Positions 1 to 4,911 of a stretch of 6,927 nucleotides of DNA are shown piece after piece. The notes beneath the pieces were generated by a model, which worked only from the letters and a program-made list of their open reading frames with translations, did not search any database and was not told where the DNA came from. The translations under genes were made by a program, and so were the position numbers. Position 1 is the stretch's first letter, and each line of letters opens with the position of its first letter. Origin of the DNA: Clostridia bacterium (GTDB lineage Bacteria > Bacillota > Clostridia > DSM-8532); NCBI GenBank assembly GCA_026418215.1, contig JAOABT010000203.1, positions 1 through 6,927 on the forward strand, given 5' to 3'.

Positions 1-2
1 AC

Positions 3-779
3 CTTGGGGACACCCTGCACCGTAAAAAGACGGGTGCCTTTCTCTTAAACGGTTTCAGCCGCTTAAAGAATGTTTCCTATGATGAGGGGTGGATGGACCT
101 GGCCGTTTATTTATGCGGCTTTATCTGCCACTTTACGCTGGACCGCATGATTCATCCCTATGTCTATTGGGCATCGGATCAGTGGATTTGGGCCGTAGAC
201 GGCACTCCCCGGAAGGTCACCCACCAGCAGGTGGAGATCTCGCTGGACGTCTTATACTGGCGGGAGGCAAAAGGAACACCCGCCTACAAGGTGCGCACGC
301 GAAAACTTGTGGATATCGGGGCCGAGTGGCCGGAAAGCGTGGCTTTATTTCTTGAGAGTTCCTTTAAAGCGCTATACGGTATAGAAGCGGATGAAAACGA
401 GCTTAATAAGGTACTGAAGGACTTCTATCGCGGTCACGATCTTCTGTTTGATCCCAAAGGCTGGAAGAAGGCCCTTGTCAACGGTCTGGATTCCCTGACC
501 GGCGGTGGCATCAGGCCGCCTAAGCCCCCCTATCCGGTGGTATACGATTCGGAAATCGACTGGGCCAACAGAAAAAATCGCATGTGGGAAAGCCCTTTCG
601 ACGACACGGAGGTCTATGAAATCTCCATGGACAAGCTTTTGGCAGAGGCCGCCGATACGGCGGCTATCCATATCAATACAATATTCTCAAGGCTATTTAA
701 GAGCGAGGGTATTGAGGACTTATTCCCAGATTTGAGCTATGATACGGGAATGGCCTGTATCTACGAGGATAAGGAGTGA
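3..779 (+). CDS. Zinc-dependent phospholipase C-like protein (5' truncated)
   Basis: The reading frame is open from the left edge (first full codon at base 3) to TGA at 777-779, so 258 codons of the C-terminal part are visible and the true start lies outside the window. The ATG at 93 is probably internal: conserved-looking sequence (GDTLHRKKTGAFLLNGF) precedes it. Two metal-ligand-like patterns are seen: HxxxDxxxHP (CHFTLDRMIHP, codons 129-158) and HxxxExxxD (THQQVEISLD, about 222-248). Both are typical of the bacterial zinc-dependent phospholipase C family, whose members bind zinc through His/Asp/Glu. The C-terminal half is acidic and not recognised. No membrane segment is evident in the visible part. 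It ends 9 nt before hslO, and the hslO RBS lies in its last codons, so the two are probably co-transcribed. The substrate is unknown; phospholipid hydrolysis is inferred only from the family. Confidence 0.75.
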   Translation, partial: LGDTLHRKKTGAFLLNGFSRLKNVSYDEGWMDLAVYLCGFICHFTLDRMIHPYVYWASDQWIWAVDGTPRKVTHQQVEISLDVLYWREAKGTPAYKVRTRKLVDIGAEWPESVALFLESSFKALYGIEADENELNKVLKDFYRGHDLLFDPKGWKKALVNGLDSLTGGGIRPPKPPYPVVYDSEIDWANRKNRMWESPFDDTEVYEISMDKLLAEAADTAAIHINTIFSRLFKSEGIEDLFPDLSYDTGMACIYEDKE

Positions 780-788
780 CAAGGATTT

Positions 789-1676
789 ATGCAGGACTAT
801 ATCGCAAAAGCCATGGCATTTTCAGGGCAGGTAAGAATTTATGCCGCCGTAACCACCCATACCGTTGATTATGCGAGGACGATTCACGACATGAATCCTA
901 CGCCATCAGTGGCATTGGGAAGGGTTCTGACAGGGGCAGCCCTCATGAGCCAGACCTTGAAGGGTGAGGATCATTCCATTACCATACAAATACGCGGAGA
1001 TGGTCCTATCGGAGGGATTATTGCCGTAACCGATGCCAAGGCGGGCGTCCGGGGCTATGTCCATAATCCCAACTTTGATGTTCCGCTCAACGAGATGGGT
1101 AAGTTTGATATTGCCTCAGCTGTGGGCAGCGGTTATCTCAATGTCATCAAGGATATTGGCATGAAGGAGCCTTATGTAGGCTATGTCGACCTGGTTTCCG
1201 GAGAGATCGCCGAGGATCTGACCTATTATTATGCCTATTCCGAGCAAACCCCTACCGTCATGAATCTTGGCGTTCTGATCGGAGCCGGAGGAAGGGTAGA
1301 GGCGGCTGGCGGCTATTTCGTCCAGTTATTGCCCGATGCCGGTGAGGATGTTATCGAAAGAATAGAGAAAAGCATAGGCCAGCTTCAGCCCATTACGACT
1401 CTTATACATCAGGGCAAGACCCCTGAGGATATCATCAGGCTCATTGTTTCCGAGGATGATTCCGTTGAGATTTATGATAACTGTGAAGTCCATTACGACT
1501 GCTATTGCTCCCGCGAGCGTATGGAACGAAACCTTCTTAGCCTGGGTCGGAAGGACCTTCTGGAAATTGCCGAGGATGAAAAGGGCGCAGAGCTTCAGTG
1601 CCACTTCTGCAACAAGAAATATCACTTTACACAGAGTGAGCTTTTAAACCTGATCAACGTGGCACAGCGCGACTAA
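789..1676 (+). CDS. hslO: Hsp33 redox-regulated molecular chaperone
   Basis: This is a 295-residue protein, the usual length for Hsp33. The N-terminal Hsp33 core includes the conserved stretches SVALGRVLTGAALMSQTLKG (residues 40-59) and IRGDGPIGG (68-76). The C-terminal zinc module has all four cysteines: CxC at 238/240 (CYC) and CxxC at 271/274 (CHFC). In characterised Hsp33 these cysteines bind zinc when reduced and form disulfides under oxidative stress, which unfolds the linker and switches on ATP-independent holdase activity in the cytoplasm. The RBS AAGGAG at 771-776 lies inside the end of the upstream gene, 12 nt before the ATG; a second AAGGA at 781-785 is too close. The next element is an intrinsic terminator, so hslO is the last gene of its unit. 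The family assignment is very secure. Confidence 0.97.
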   Translation: MQDYIAKAMAFSGQVRIYAAVTTHTVDYARTIHDMNPTPSVALGRVLTGAALMSQTLKGEDHSITIQIRGDGPIGGIIAVTDAKAGVRGYVHNPNFDVPLNEMGKFDIASAVGSGYLNVIKDIGMKEPYVGYVDLVSGEIAEDLTYYYAYSEQTPTVMNLGVLIGAGGRVEAAGGYFVQLLPDAGEDVIERIEKSIGQLQPITTLIHQGKTPEDIIRLIVSEDDSVEIYDNCEVHYDCYCSRERMERNLLSLGRKDLLEIAEDEKGAELQCHFCNKKYHFTQSELLNLINVAQRD

Positions 1677-1711
1677 AAGAGACATTTCGCAAAGGATACT
1701 TATATTCGCTG

Positions 1712-1758
1712 AAAAATAAGGCAACAATACCTAAGGGATTTGAGGCCTTATTTTTTTT
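1712..1758 (+). terminator. Intrinsic terminator after hslO
   Basis: An 11-bp perfect stem pairs AAAAATAAGGC (1712-1722) with GCCTTATTTTT (1745-1755). The loop is 22 nt and contains a small CCTAAGG palindrome. The T-run is 1751-1758. It sits 36 nt after the hslO stop and would separate hslO from the SH3b-CAP gene. The A-tract on the 5' side means it could also act in the reverse direction. Confidence 0.85.
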
Positions 1759-1772
1759 ATCGCTTCGAAACC

Positions 1773-1817
1773 CCGAAATTCGGTAGTTTATAAAATAATT
1801 CTCAGAAAAAAGAGAAT
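1773..1817 (+). promoter_or_regulatory. Palindromes and AT-rich -10-like region upstream of SH3b-CAP gene
   Basis: Two symmetric elements lie between the hslO terminator and the SH3b-CAP gene. One is the palindrome CCGAA-A-TTCGG at 1773-1783. The other is an inverted repeat ATTCTC-N8-GAGAAT at 1798-1817. Between them is a -10-like TAAAAT (1791-1796), but no convincing -35 is found at the right distance. The layout (palindrome, -10-like box, inverted repeat, RBS) fits a regulated promoter, but the controlling factor cannot be named. Confidence 0.35.
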
Positions 1818-1856
1818 ACTAACCAGGAAAACATTTTAAGACAATGGAGGGAGAGT

Positions 1857-2660
1857 ATGAAAAGACGTATTTTGGCTGCGTCGCTCGTGATTTTCTTAGC
1901 GCTGACTGCTGTCAGCTTTACCGGTGCCGGAACAATTAAGGCAACAGGTGCACAAACCTTTGAGAAGGTTGACTTTATTAGCGGTGTTGTAACCTCGAAT
2001 GAATTGAATCTTCGCTCAGGTCCCTCAACAGACTACTCCATCATAGGCACCTTCCAGAAGTACAAATGGGTCAATGTGCTGGCTCAGATTGGTGATTGGT
2101 ATGCTGTTTTTGATCCGGATTCGGGTAAAGTTGGCTGTGTGGCTAAGGCCTATTTGGCCGATGCCTCAAAGATTGATAAGTCATCTGCTGGAAATGCCGC
2201 ACCGGCACCTCATACAGCGAAAGCAACCAGCACCCCCAAGCCAAGCGCAAGTGCAACCCCTCAGCAGACGGGAGACCTTTCCCAGGACGAAAAGCTTCTC
2301 CTTGATCTTATCAATAAGGAAAGAGCTGCGTCCAACGTACCTCCCCTTGCTGCCGATCCTGAACTGATGAAGGTGGCACGCCTTAAGGCAACAGACATGT
2401 CTCAGAATAACTATTTCTCACATTTTTCACCCACTTACGGATCACCCTTTGATATGATGAGACAGTTTGGCATCACCTTCAAGGCTGCCGCAGAGAACAT
2501 CGCAGGAAACTCTACCGTACAGGGCGCCGTTAGCTCTTGGATGAAGTCCGAAGGCCATAAGACCAATATCATGAACCCGACCTACAATTTTACCGGTATT
2601 GGTATTGCAAAGAACAACAAATACGGATATGTCTTTGTACAGCAGTTTATTAAAAAATAA
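1857..2660 (+). CDS. Secreted SH3b + CAP-domain (YkwD-like) protein
   Basis: A 267-residue exported protein. Residues 1-30 form a signal peptide: MKRR, then a hydrophobic core LAASLVIFLALTAVSF, with likely cleavage near the small residues ATGA at 29-32. Residues about 42-104 are a bacterial SH3 domain (LNLRSGPSTDYSIIGTF, then WYAV), a module that often binds peptidoglycan. Residues about 107-140 are a Pro/Ser/Thr/Ala-rich linker. Residues about 143-265 are a CAP/SCP domain: LLDLINKERA, FSHFSP with His189, AENIAGN with Glu213, and W..SEGH.TNIMNP with Glu232 and His234. These are the residues that form the CAP cavity. It therefore probably acts at the cell wall or outside the cell. Bacterial CAP proteins of this type have no settled biochemical activity; some are linked to sporulation or germination. 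The RBS GGAGG at 1846-1850 is 6 nt before ATG. It is probably a single gene, with the small Gln-rich gene 61 nt downstream and no terminator seen between them. Confidence 0.92.
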   Translation: MKRRILAASLVIFLALTAVSFTGAGTIKATGAQTFEKVDFISGVVTSNELNLRSGPSTDYSIIGTFQKYKWVNVLAQIGDWYAVFDPDSGKVGCVAKAYLADASKIDKSSAGNAAPAPHTAKATSTPKPSASATPQQTGDLSQDEKLLLDLINKERAASNVPPLAADPELMKVARLKATDMSQNNYFSHFSPTYGSPFDMMRQFGITFKAAAENIAGNSTVQGAVSSWMKSEGHKTNIMNPTYNFTGIGIAKNNKYGYVFVQQFIKK

Positions 2661-2721
2661 GTCCAAAATAGGGTATAACGCTTCCAATTAAGGAAAAAAT
2701 AGAAACATGGAGGTGGATGAT

Positions 2722-2862
2722 ATGAGTAAGGACAGACCGACAAAAGAACAGAACAATCAACAGCAAGGTTCTTCAGCCGGAATGAGCGGTAATGCACAGC
2801 AACAGCAGCAGAAAAACGCACAGAAATCCGCGCAGAATAATGATTCAGGAAGCACGAAGTAA
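2722..2862 (+). CDS. 46-residue Gln/Asn-rich hydrophilic small protein, SASP-gamma-like composition
   Basis: The coding sequence starts at ATG 2722, preceded by a near-ideal GGAGGTGG (2709-2716), and ends at TAA 2860-2862. The product is 46 residues, begins MSKDRPTKEQNNQQQG and has a run of five glutamines (26-30). It is rich in Gln, Asn, Lys, Ser and Ala, has no Cys, Trp, Tyr, Phe, Leu or Val, and is predicted to be disordered. Small Gln/Asn-rich proteins without hydrophobic residues recall the gamma-type small acid-soluble spore proteins (amino-acid reserve in Bacillus spores), but no clear sequence motif proves homology. Upstream, GTATA (2673-2677), 17 nt, then AAAAATA (2695-2701) loosely resembles a forespore sigma-F/G promoter; this is weak, because the predicted transcript would start almost at the RBS. 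A strong terminator follows after 10 nt. The strong RBS and clean terminator make it a real gene; the function is inferred from composition only. Confidence 0.72.
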   Translation: MSKDRPTKEQNNQQQGSSAGMSGNAQQQQQKNAQKSAQNNDSGSTK

Positions 2863-2872
2863 CAAAAGCCGT

Positions 2873-2907
2873 AAGAATGCCTCATAGAAATATGGGGCAT
2901 TCTTTTT
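2873..2907 (+). terminator. Strong intrinsic terminator after small Gln-rich gene
   Basis: A 14-bp stem (2873-2886 with 2891-2904, one T-G wobble) is closed by a GAAA tetraloop (2887-2890). The T-run is 2903-2907. It ends the SH3b-CAP/small-protein unit. Confidence 0.92.
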
Positions 2908-3040
2908 GGTTGTTTGCCCGATTATTGCTGCAAGAATTTGATCAATCATAATGTCATGAGAACCCAGAAACACTTTTTTTATTTACCTCCACTCCGAAGA
3001 CGTAAGTGCTTCTGTCCATAAAAAACAGTCAACATGCGGG

Positions 3041-3114
3041 TTTTCCACAGTATCCACAGACTTATCCACAAAAAACCCTCAAATGTGGAAGAAATCTTCG
3101 AAATCTGTGGATTA
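3041..3114. promoter_or_regulatory. Cluster of DnaA-box-like 9-mers upstream of hpf
   Basis: Five matches to the DnaA box TTATCCACA lie within 74 bp. On the + strand: TTTTCCACA 3041-3049 (one mismatch), GTATCCACA 3050-3058 (one mismatch), TTATCCACA 3062-3070 (perfect). On the - strand: 3084-3092 (TGTGGAAGA, two mismatches to the complement TGTGGATAA) and 3106-3114 (TGTGGATTA, one mismatch). The first three are in tandem with 9- and 12-bp periodicity; the last two are 22 bp apart in the opposite orientation. The last box ends 10 bp before the -35 of the predicted hpf promoter. Known biology: DnaA binds such clusters at oriC, and in Bacillus also at non-origin intergenic clusters, where it regulates genes or titrates DnaA. 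No dnaA, dnaN or rpmH is present here, so this is probably not oriC. Confidence 0.7.
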
Positions 3115-3124
3115 TTTCTTTGGT

Positions 3125-3153
3125 TTGGAGTCTTTTTTCGTGGGTAATACAAT
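3125..3153 (+). promoter_or_regulatory. Predicted sigma-A-type promoter of hpf
   Basis: TTGGAG (3125-3130) is a 4/6 match to the -35 and TACAAT (3148-3153) a 5/6 match to the -10, with a 17-bp spacer. The start site would be near 3160, giving a leader of about 35 nt before the ATG. The -10 lies inside an inverted repeat, GTAATA-CAA-TATTAC (3144-3158), a possible operator. Confidence 0.6.
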
Positions 3154-3194
3154 ATTACATAACCTAAGTTCTTTTGTTGAGAGGGGTTGTTTTT

Positions 3195-3725
3195 ATGAAG
3201 TACATCATCAAAGGCAAGCATGTGAGTGTGACTCCGGCAATGCAGGAAAAGGCTGAAAAGAAGCTCTCCAAGTTTGAAAAATTCTTTAAGCCCGACGCGG
3301 AGGCTATTCTCACGTTTAATGTAGAAAAAGACCGGTTCACTTTTGAGGTTGCGATTCATTCCAAGGGAACCATCATTCGTGCGGAGGAATGCAGCAGCGA
3401 TATGTATACCTCCATGGATCTGGTTGTGGAAAAGCTTGAGAGGCAGATGAGGAAATACAAGACCCGTCTGGGTAAGAAGATTCATCAGGAGGCCATGGTC
3501 CCTGAAAACTTCGTTATTCAAGAAGAGATTGACGAGGACACGGAGCTTGGCATCGTCAAGACAAAACGCTTCCCCCTAAAACCCATGGATGTAGAGGAAG
3601 CCATTCTTCAAATGAACCTTTTGGCCCATAACTTCTTCGTGTTCACAAACAGTGAAAATGAAACCGTCAATGTGGTCTACAAGAGAAAGGATGGCCGCTA
3701 CGGTCTTATCGAACCCGAGATCTAA
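3195..3725 (+). CDS. hpf: Long-form ribosome hibernation promoting factor
   Basis: A 176-residue protein, the length of long HPF. Residues 1 to about 97 are the S30AE domain (MKYIIKGKHVSVTPAMQEKAEKKLSKFEKFF at the start; basic LERQMRKYKTRL at 81-92), which in homologues binds the 30S decoding centre. A charged linker (about 98-117) leads to the C-terminal dimerisation domain (about 119-174: IVKTKRFPLKPMDVEEAILQ, HNFFVFTN, VVYKRKDGRYGLIEP), which joins two 70S ribosomes into inactive 100S dimers in resting cells. The ATG at 3195 is chosen over the in-frame TTG at 3174: the first residues after it match the family start, and AGAGGGG at 3180-3186 is a well-spaced RBS that the longer form would place inside the gene. 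It is a single-gene unit with its own promoter and terminator. The DnaA-box cluster upstream is unusual. The assignment is very secure. Confidence 0.97.
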   Translation: MKYIIKGKHVSVTPAMQEKAEKKLSKFEKFFKPDAEAILTFNVEKDRFTFEVAIHSKGTIIRAEECSSDMYTSMDLVVEKLERQMRKYKTRLGKKIHQEAMVPENFVIQEEIDEDTELGIVKTKRFPLKPMDVEEAILQMNLLAHNFFVFTNSENETVNVVYKRKDGRYGLIEPEI

Positions 3726-3737
3726 TAAATCAGCTTT

Positions 3738-3774
3738 AAAAGCCAGGCCGGGTTGCTTCCAGTCTGGCTTTTTT
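3738..3774 (+). terminator. Intrinsic terminator after hpf
   Basis: The stem pairs AAAAGCCAGGC (3738-3748) with GTCTGGCTTTT (3762-3772), 11 bp including one G-T wobble, with a 13-nt loop. The T-run is 3769-3774. It lies 12 nt after the hpf stop. Confidence 0.88.
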
Positions 3775-3945
3775 ACTAATTAAGGCTCACTTCCAATAAC
3801 AGTCTCCCCAATAAAAGCATATATTCTAAGTGAAAAGCAATTGGGAAATAGTGTTAATAAAAAACTCCCAGGTGGCATATATATTTTGTGTTCGCTTATG
3901 GATGGTTTGTCTATGCTTAAAAAAGAGTATGATGTGGGGTGTGCT

Positions 3946-4119
3946 ATGAAACAGGGAAAGAAGCTGATACTTTCTTCACAGGATATCAAGATCATCAAGA
4001 ACTATTCCAAACAAAATATAACCGACTGCTTGGATGAAATTGCCCATACCAGGCAGGTTTCCATGTGGAATGAATATGAGCTTACCCATGAGATTTCAAA
4101 AAAGAACCCCAATCAATAA
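3946..4119 (+). CDS. Unrecognised small protein (57 residues)
   Basis: The frame runs open from 3841 to TAA 4117-4119. The ATG at 3946 is preferred because GGGG (3936-3939) lies 6 nt upstream. The ATGs at 3898 and 3913, and the TTG at 3841, lack a good RBS; the longest form would be 92 residues. The 57-residue product is charged and probably helical, beginning MKQGKKLILSSQDIKIIKNY and ending KKNPNQ. It has one Cys and no signal peptide or membrane segment. No family is recognised. It lies alone in a stretch of about 600 nt between the hpf terminator and the Nudix gene, where coding signal is otherwise weak. Bases 3775-3940 show no clear promoter. It may be a real small gene or the remnant of a larger one. 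Confidence 0.45.
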   Translation: MKQGKKLILSSQDIKIIKNYSKQNITDCLDEIAHTRQVSMWNEYELTHEISKKNPNQ

Positions 4120-4208
4120 TTTTTATGTTTAAGGATGCTTTCGCTTGGTATATATTCAATATCTTACGAATGATATCTTGTTCCTCCTTTTATGATAGAG
4201 CAAAATGT

Positions 4209-4287
4209 CAGTTCATCTTATATGAGCTGGGGGCACGAGTTTAGGAATTATTTTATAGTTAAATAGACGGTGCCTTTTTTTGTGCCG
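4209..4287 (+). promoter_or_regulatory. Possible structured leader or terminator upstream of Nudix gene
   Basis: A hairpin CAGTTCAT-cttat-ATGAGCTG (4209-4216 / 4222-4229, one wobble) is followed at once by GGGGCAC (4230-4236). This can pair with GTGCCTT (4270-4276, two terminal wobbles), followed by more T to 4281: a terminator-like arrangement with a long 33-nt loop. The same GGTGC segment can instead pair with GTGCCG at 4282-4287 across the T-run. The two pairings are mutually exclusive, so either an attenuator or simply a weak terminator for the small gene before it is possible. Bases 4120-4208 show only AT-rich sequence with an imperfect ATATCTT repeat. Confidence 0.3.
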
Positions 4288-4326
4288 AAAAAAGACGATC
4301 ATGGTTAAGATTGGAAGGGTATAAAA

Positions 4327-4758
4327 ATGCTTTTGAGAGATTGCGCCGGGGGTGTGGTGTTTTTCGACGATAAGGTCTTTCTTCTCAAGAACGAGAAGAA
4401 AGAGTGGGTGATGCCAAAGGGCTTGATCAAGGGTGGCGAAAGCCCTCAGGATGCTGCAGTGAGGCGTGTTTCCGAAGAAGCAGGTATTGAAGGCAGAATT
4501 TTGGAGCAGGCCGGTCGCACCTACTATGAGTTTTTTTCTGTCACACGTCAAACACCAGTCTGTAACCGCATTGCATGGTACATCATGGCGGCTTCCAATG
4601 AAAGCTTCAAAATAGCATAGCTTGAAAAATATCAAGAGGGCGGCTTCTTCACCATTCATGAAGCCATGGAGATGATTACCTACAGCCAGGATAAATCGCT
4701 TCTGGCCCAGTCCTATAAAAAGTACTGTGAAAAGACAGGCAGAAGCCCCAATCCGTAA
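4327..4758 (+). pseudogene. Nudix hydrolase interrupted by an in-frame TAG
   Basis: The first ORF runs from ATG 4327 (RBS GGAAGGG 4313-4319) to TAG 4618-4620, 97 residues. Downstream of the TAG the same frame stays open to TAA 4756-4758 and reads LEKYQEGGFFTIHEAMEM and so on, as expected for the end of a Nudix protein of about 143 residues. The Nudix box (residues 32-54) reads GLIKGGESPQDAAVRRVSEEAGI against the consensus Gx5Ex7REUxEExGU. Glu38, Glu50 and Glu51 are kept, but the Glu of the RE pair is Arg47. In MutT-type enzymes this glutamate takes part in metal binding or catalysis. Active family members hydrolyse nucleoside diphosphates linked to another moiety. The stop and the altered box together point to a decaying gene. 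Alternatives are TAG read-through (a suppressor or pyrrolysine) or a single-base sequence error. Confidence 0.8.
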
Positions 4759-4773
4759 GGCTGGGAATAGGCA

Positions 4774-4803
4774 TTGAATAATCAAAGCAAATTCTGATAG
4801 AAT
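4774..4803 (+). promoter_or_regulatory. Predicted promoter of the yigZ-yebC-fabZ unit
   Basis: TTGAAT (4774-4779, 4/6 to the -35) and TAGAAT (4798-4803, 5/6 to the -10) are separated by 18 bp, with an extended -10 TG at 4795-4796. The start site would be near 4810, inside the left arm of the terminator hairpin at 4805-4829. Transcripts from this promoter would lack most of that arm and so escape the terminator, while read-through from upstream would be stopped. Confidence 0.5.
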
Positions 4804-4804
4804 G

Positions 4805-4829
4805 AGGGATGACTTGGTCATCCCTTTTT
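4805..4829 (+). terminator. Intrinsic terminator after Nudix pseudogene
   Basis: A 9-bp perfect stem AGGGATGAC / GTCATCCCT (4805-4813 / 4817-4825) has a TTG loop and a T-run at 4825-4829. It lies 46 nt after the distal Nudix stop and immediately after the -10 of the predicted yigZ promoter. Confidence 0.88.
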
Positions 4830-4835
4830 GTATGG

Positions 4836-4900
4836 GTGCGTCCAGCGAAGCTGGACCACACTTATCGGTGCAAGACCGGTACGGGTGCCAGGTGCCTGGG
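4836..4900 (+). other. Highly structured leader, possible group II intron 5' remnant
   Basis: In about 65 nt there are three consecutive foldable elements. First is a 7-bp hairpin GTCCAGC-GAA-GCTGGAC (4840-4856). Second is TATCGGT-GCAAG-ACCGGTA (4863-4881, 7 bp with one wobble). Third is the palindrome CCAGG-TG-CCTGG (4888-4899), within a GGTGCC-A-GGTGCC direct repeat (4884-4896). The start GTGCG (4836-4840), followed by a hairpin and then a stem capped by GGTGCAAGACC, resembles the 5' end of bacterial group II introns (GUGYG start, GGUGNAAG-type domain I stem). No reverse transcriptase or domain V is found, so it would be only a fragment. Alternatively it is a cis-regulatory leader of yigZ. 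Both readings are inference. Confidence 0.4.
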
Positions 4901-4911
4901 GAGGGAAAGGC

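Noticed and set aside
89..355. An 88-codon + strand frame overlapping the phospholipase C-like gene.
   Set aside because: It is an alternate-frame shadow; the frame beginning at base 3 carries the conserved His/Asp/Glu motifs.
2845..2973. A 42-codon GTG-start frame on the - strand with GGAGG upstream (complement of 2986-2990), product with IDQILAAIIGQ.
   Set aside because: The RBS-to-start spacing is 12 nt with no ATG at the right place, and the frame overlaps the terminator hairpin and the end of the small Gln-rich gene. It is most likely chance.
3041..3160. Replication origin (oriC) interpretation of the DnaA boxes.
   Set aside because: No dnaA, dnaN, rpmH or gidA is in the window, and no clear AT-rich unwinding element flanks the boxes. 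A regulatory or titration cluster is more likely.
3174..3194. TTG start extending hpf by seven residues.
   Set aside because: The extension would include the RBS, and the family starts at MKYIIKGKH.
3780..3998. A 72-codon hydrophobic-looking frame on the - strand.
   Set aside because: It lies antisense to the better-supported small + strand gene, with no RBS and no domain.
4828..4911. TTG start extending yigZ by 28 residues.
   Set aside because: The added stretch is the structured leader and is unlike family N-termini, while TTG 4912 has a strong RBS.
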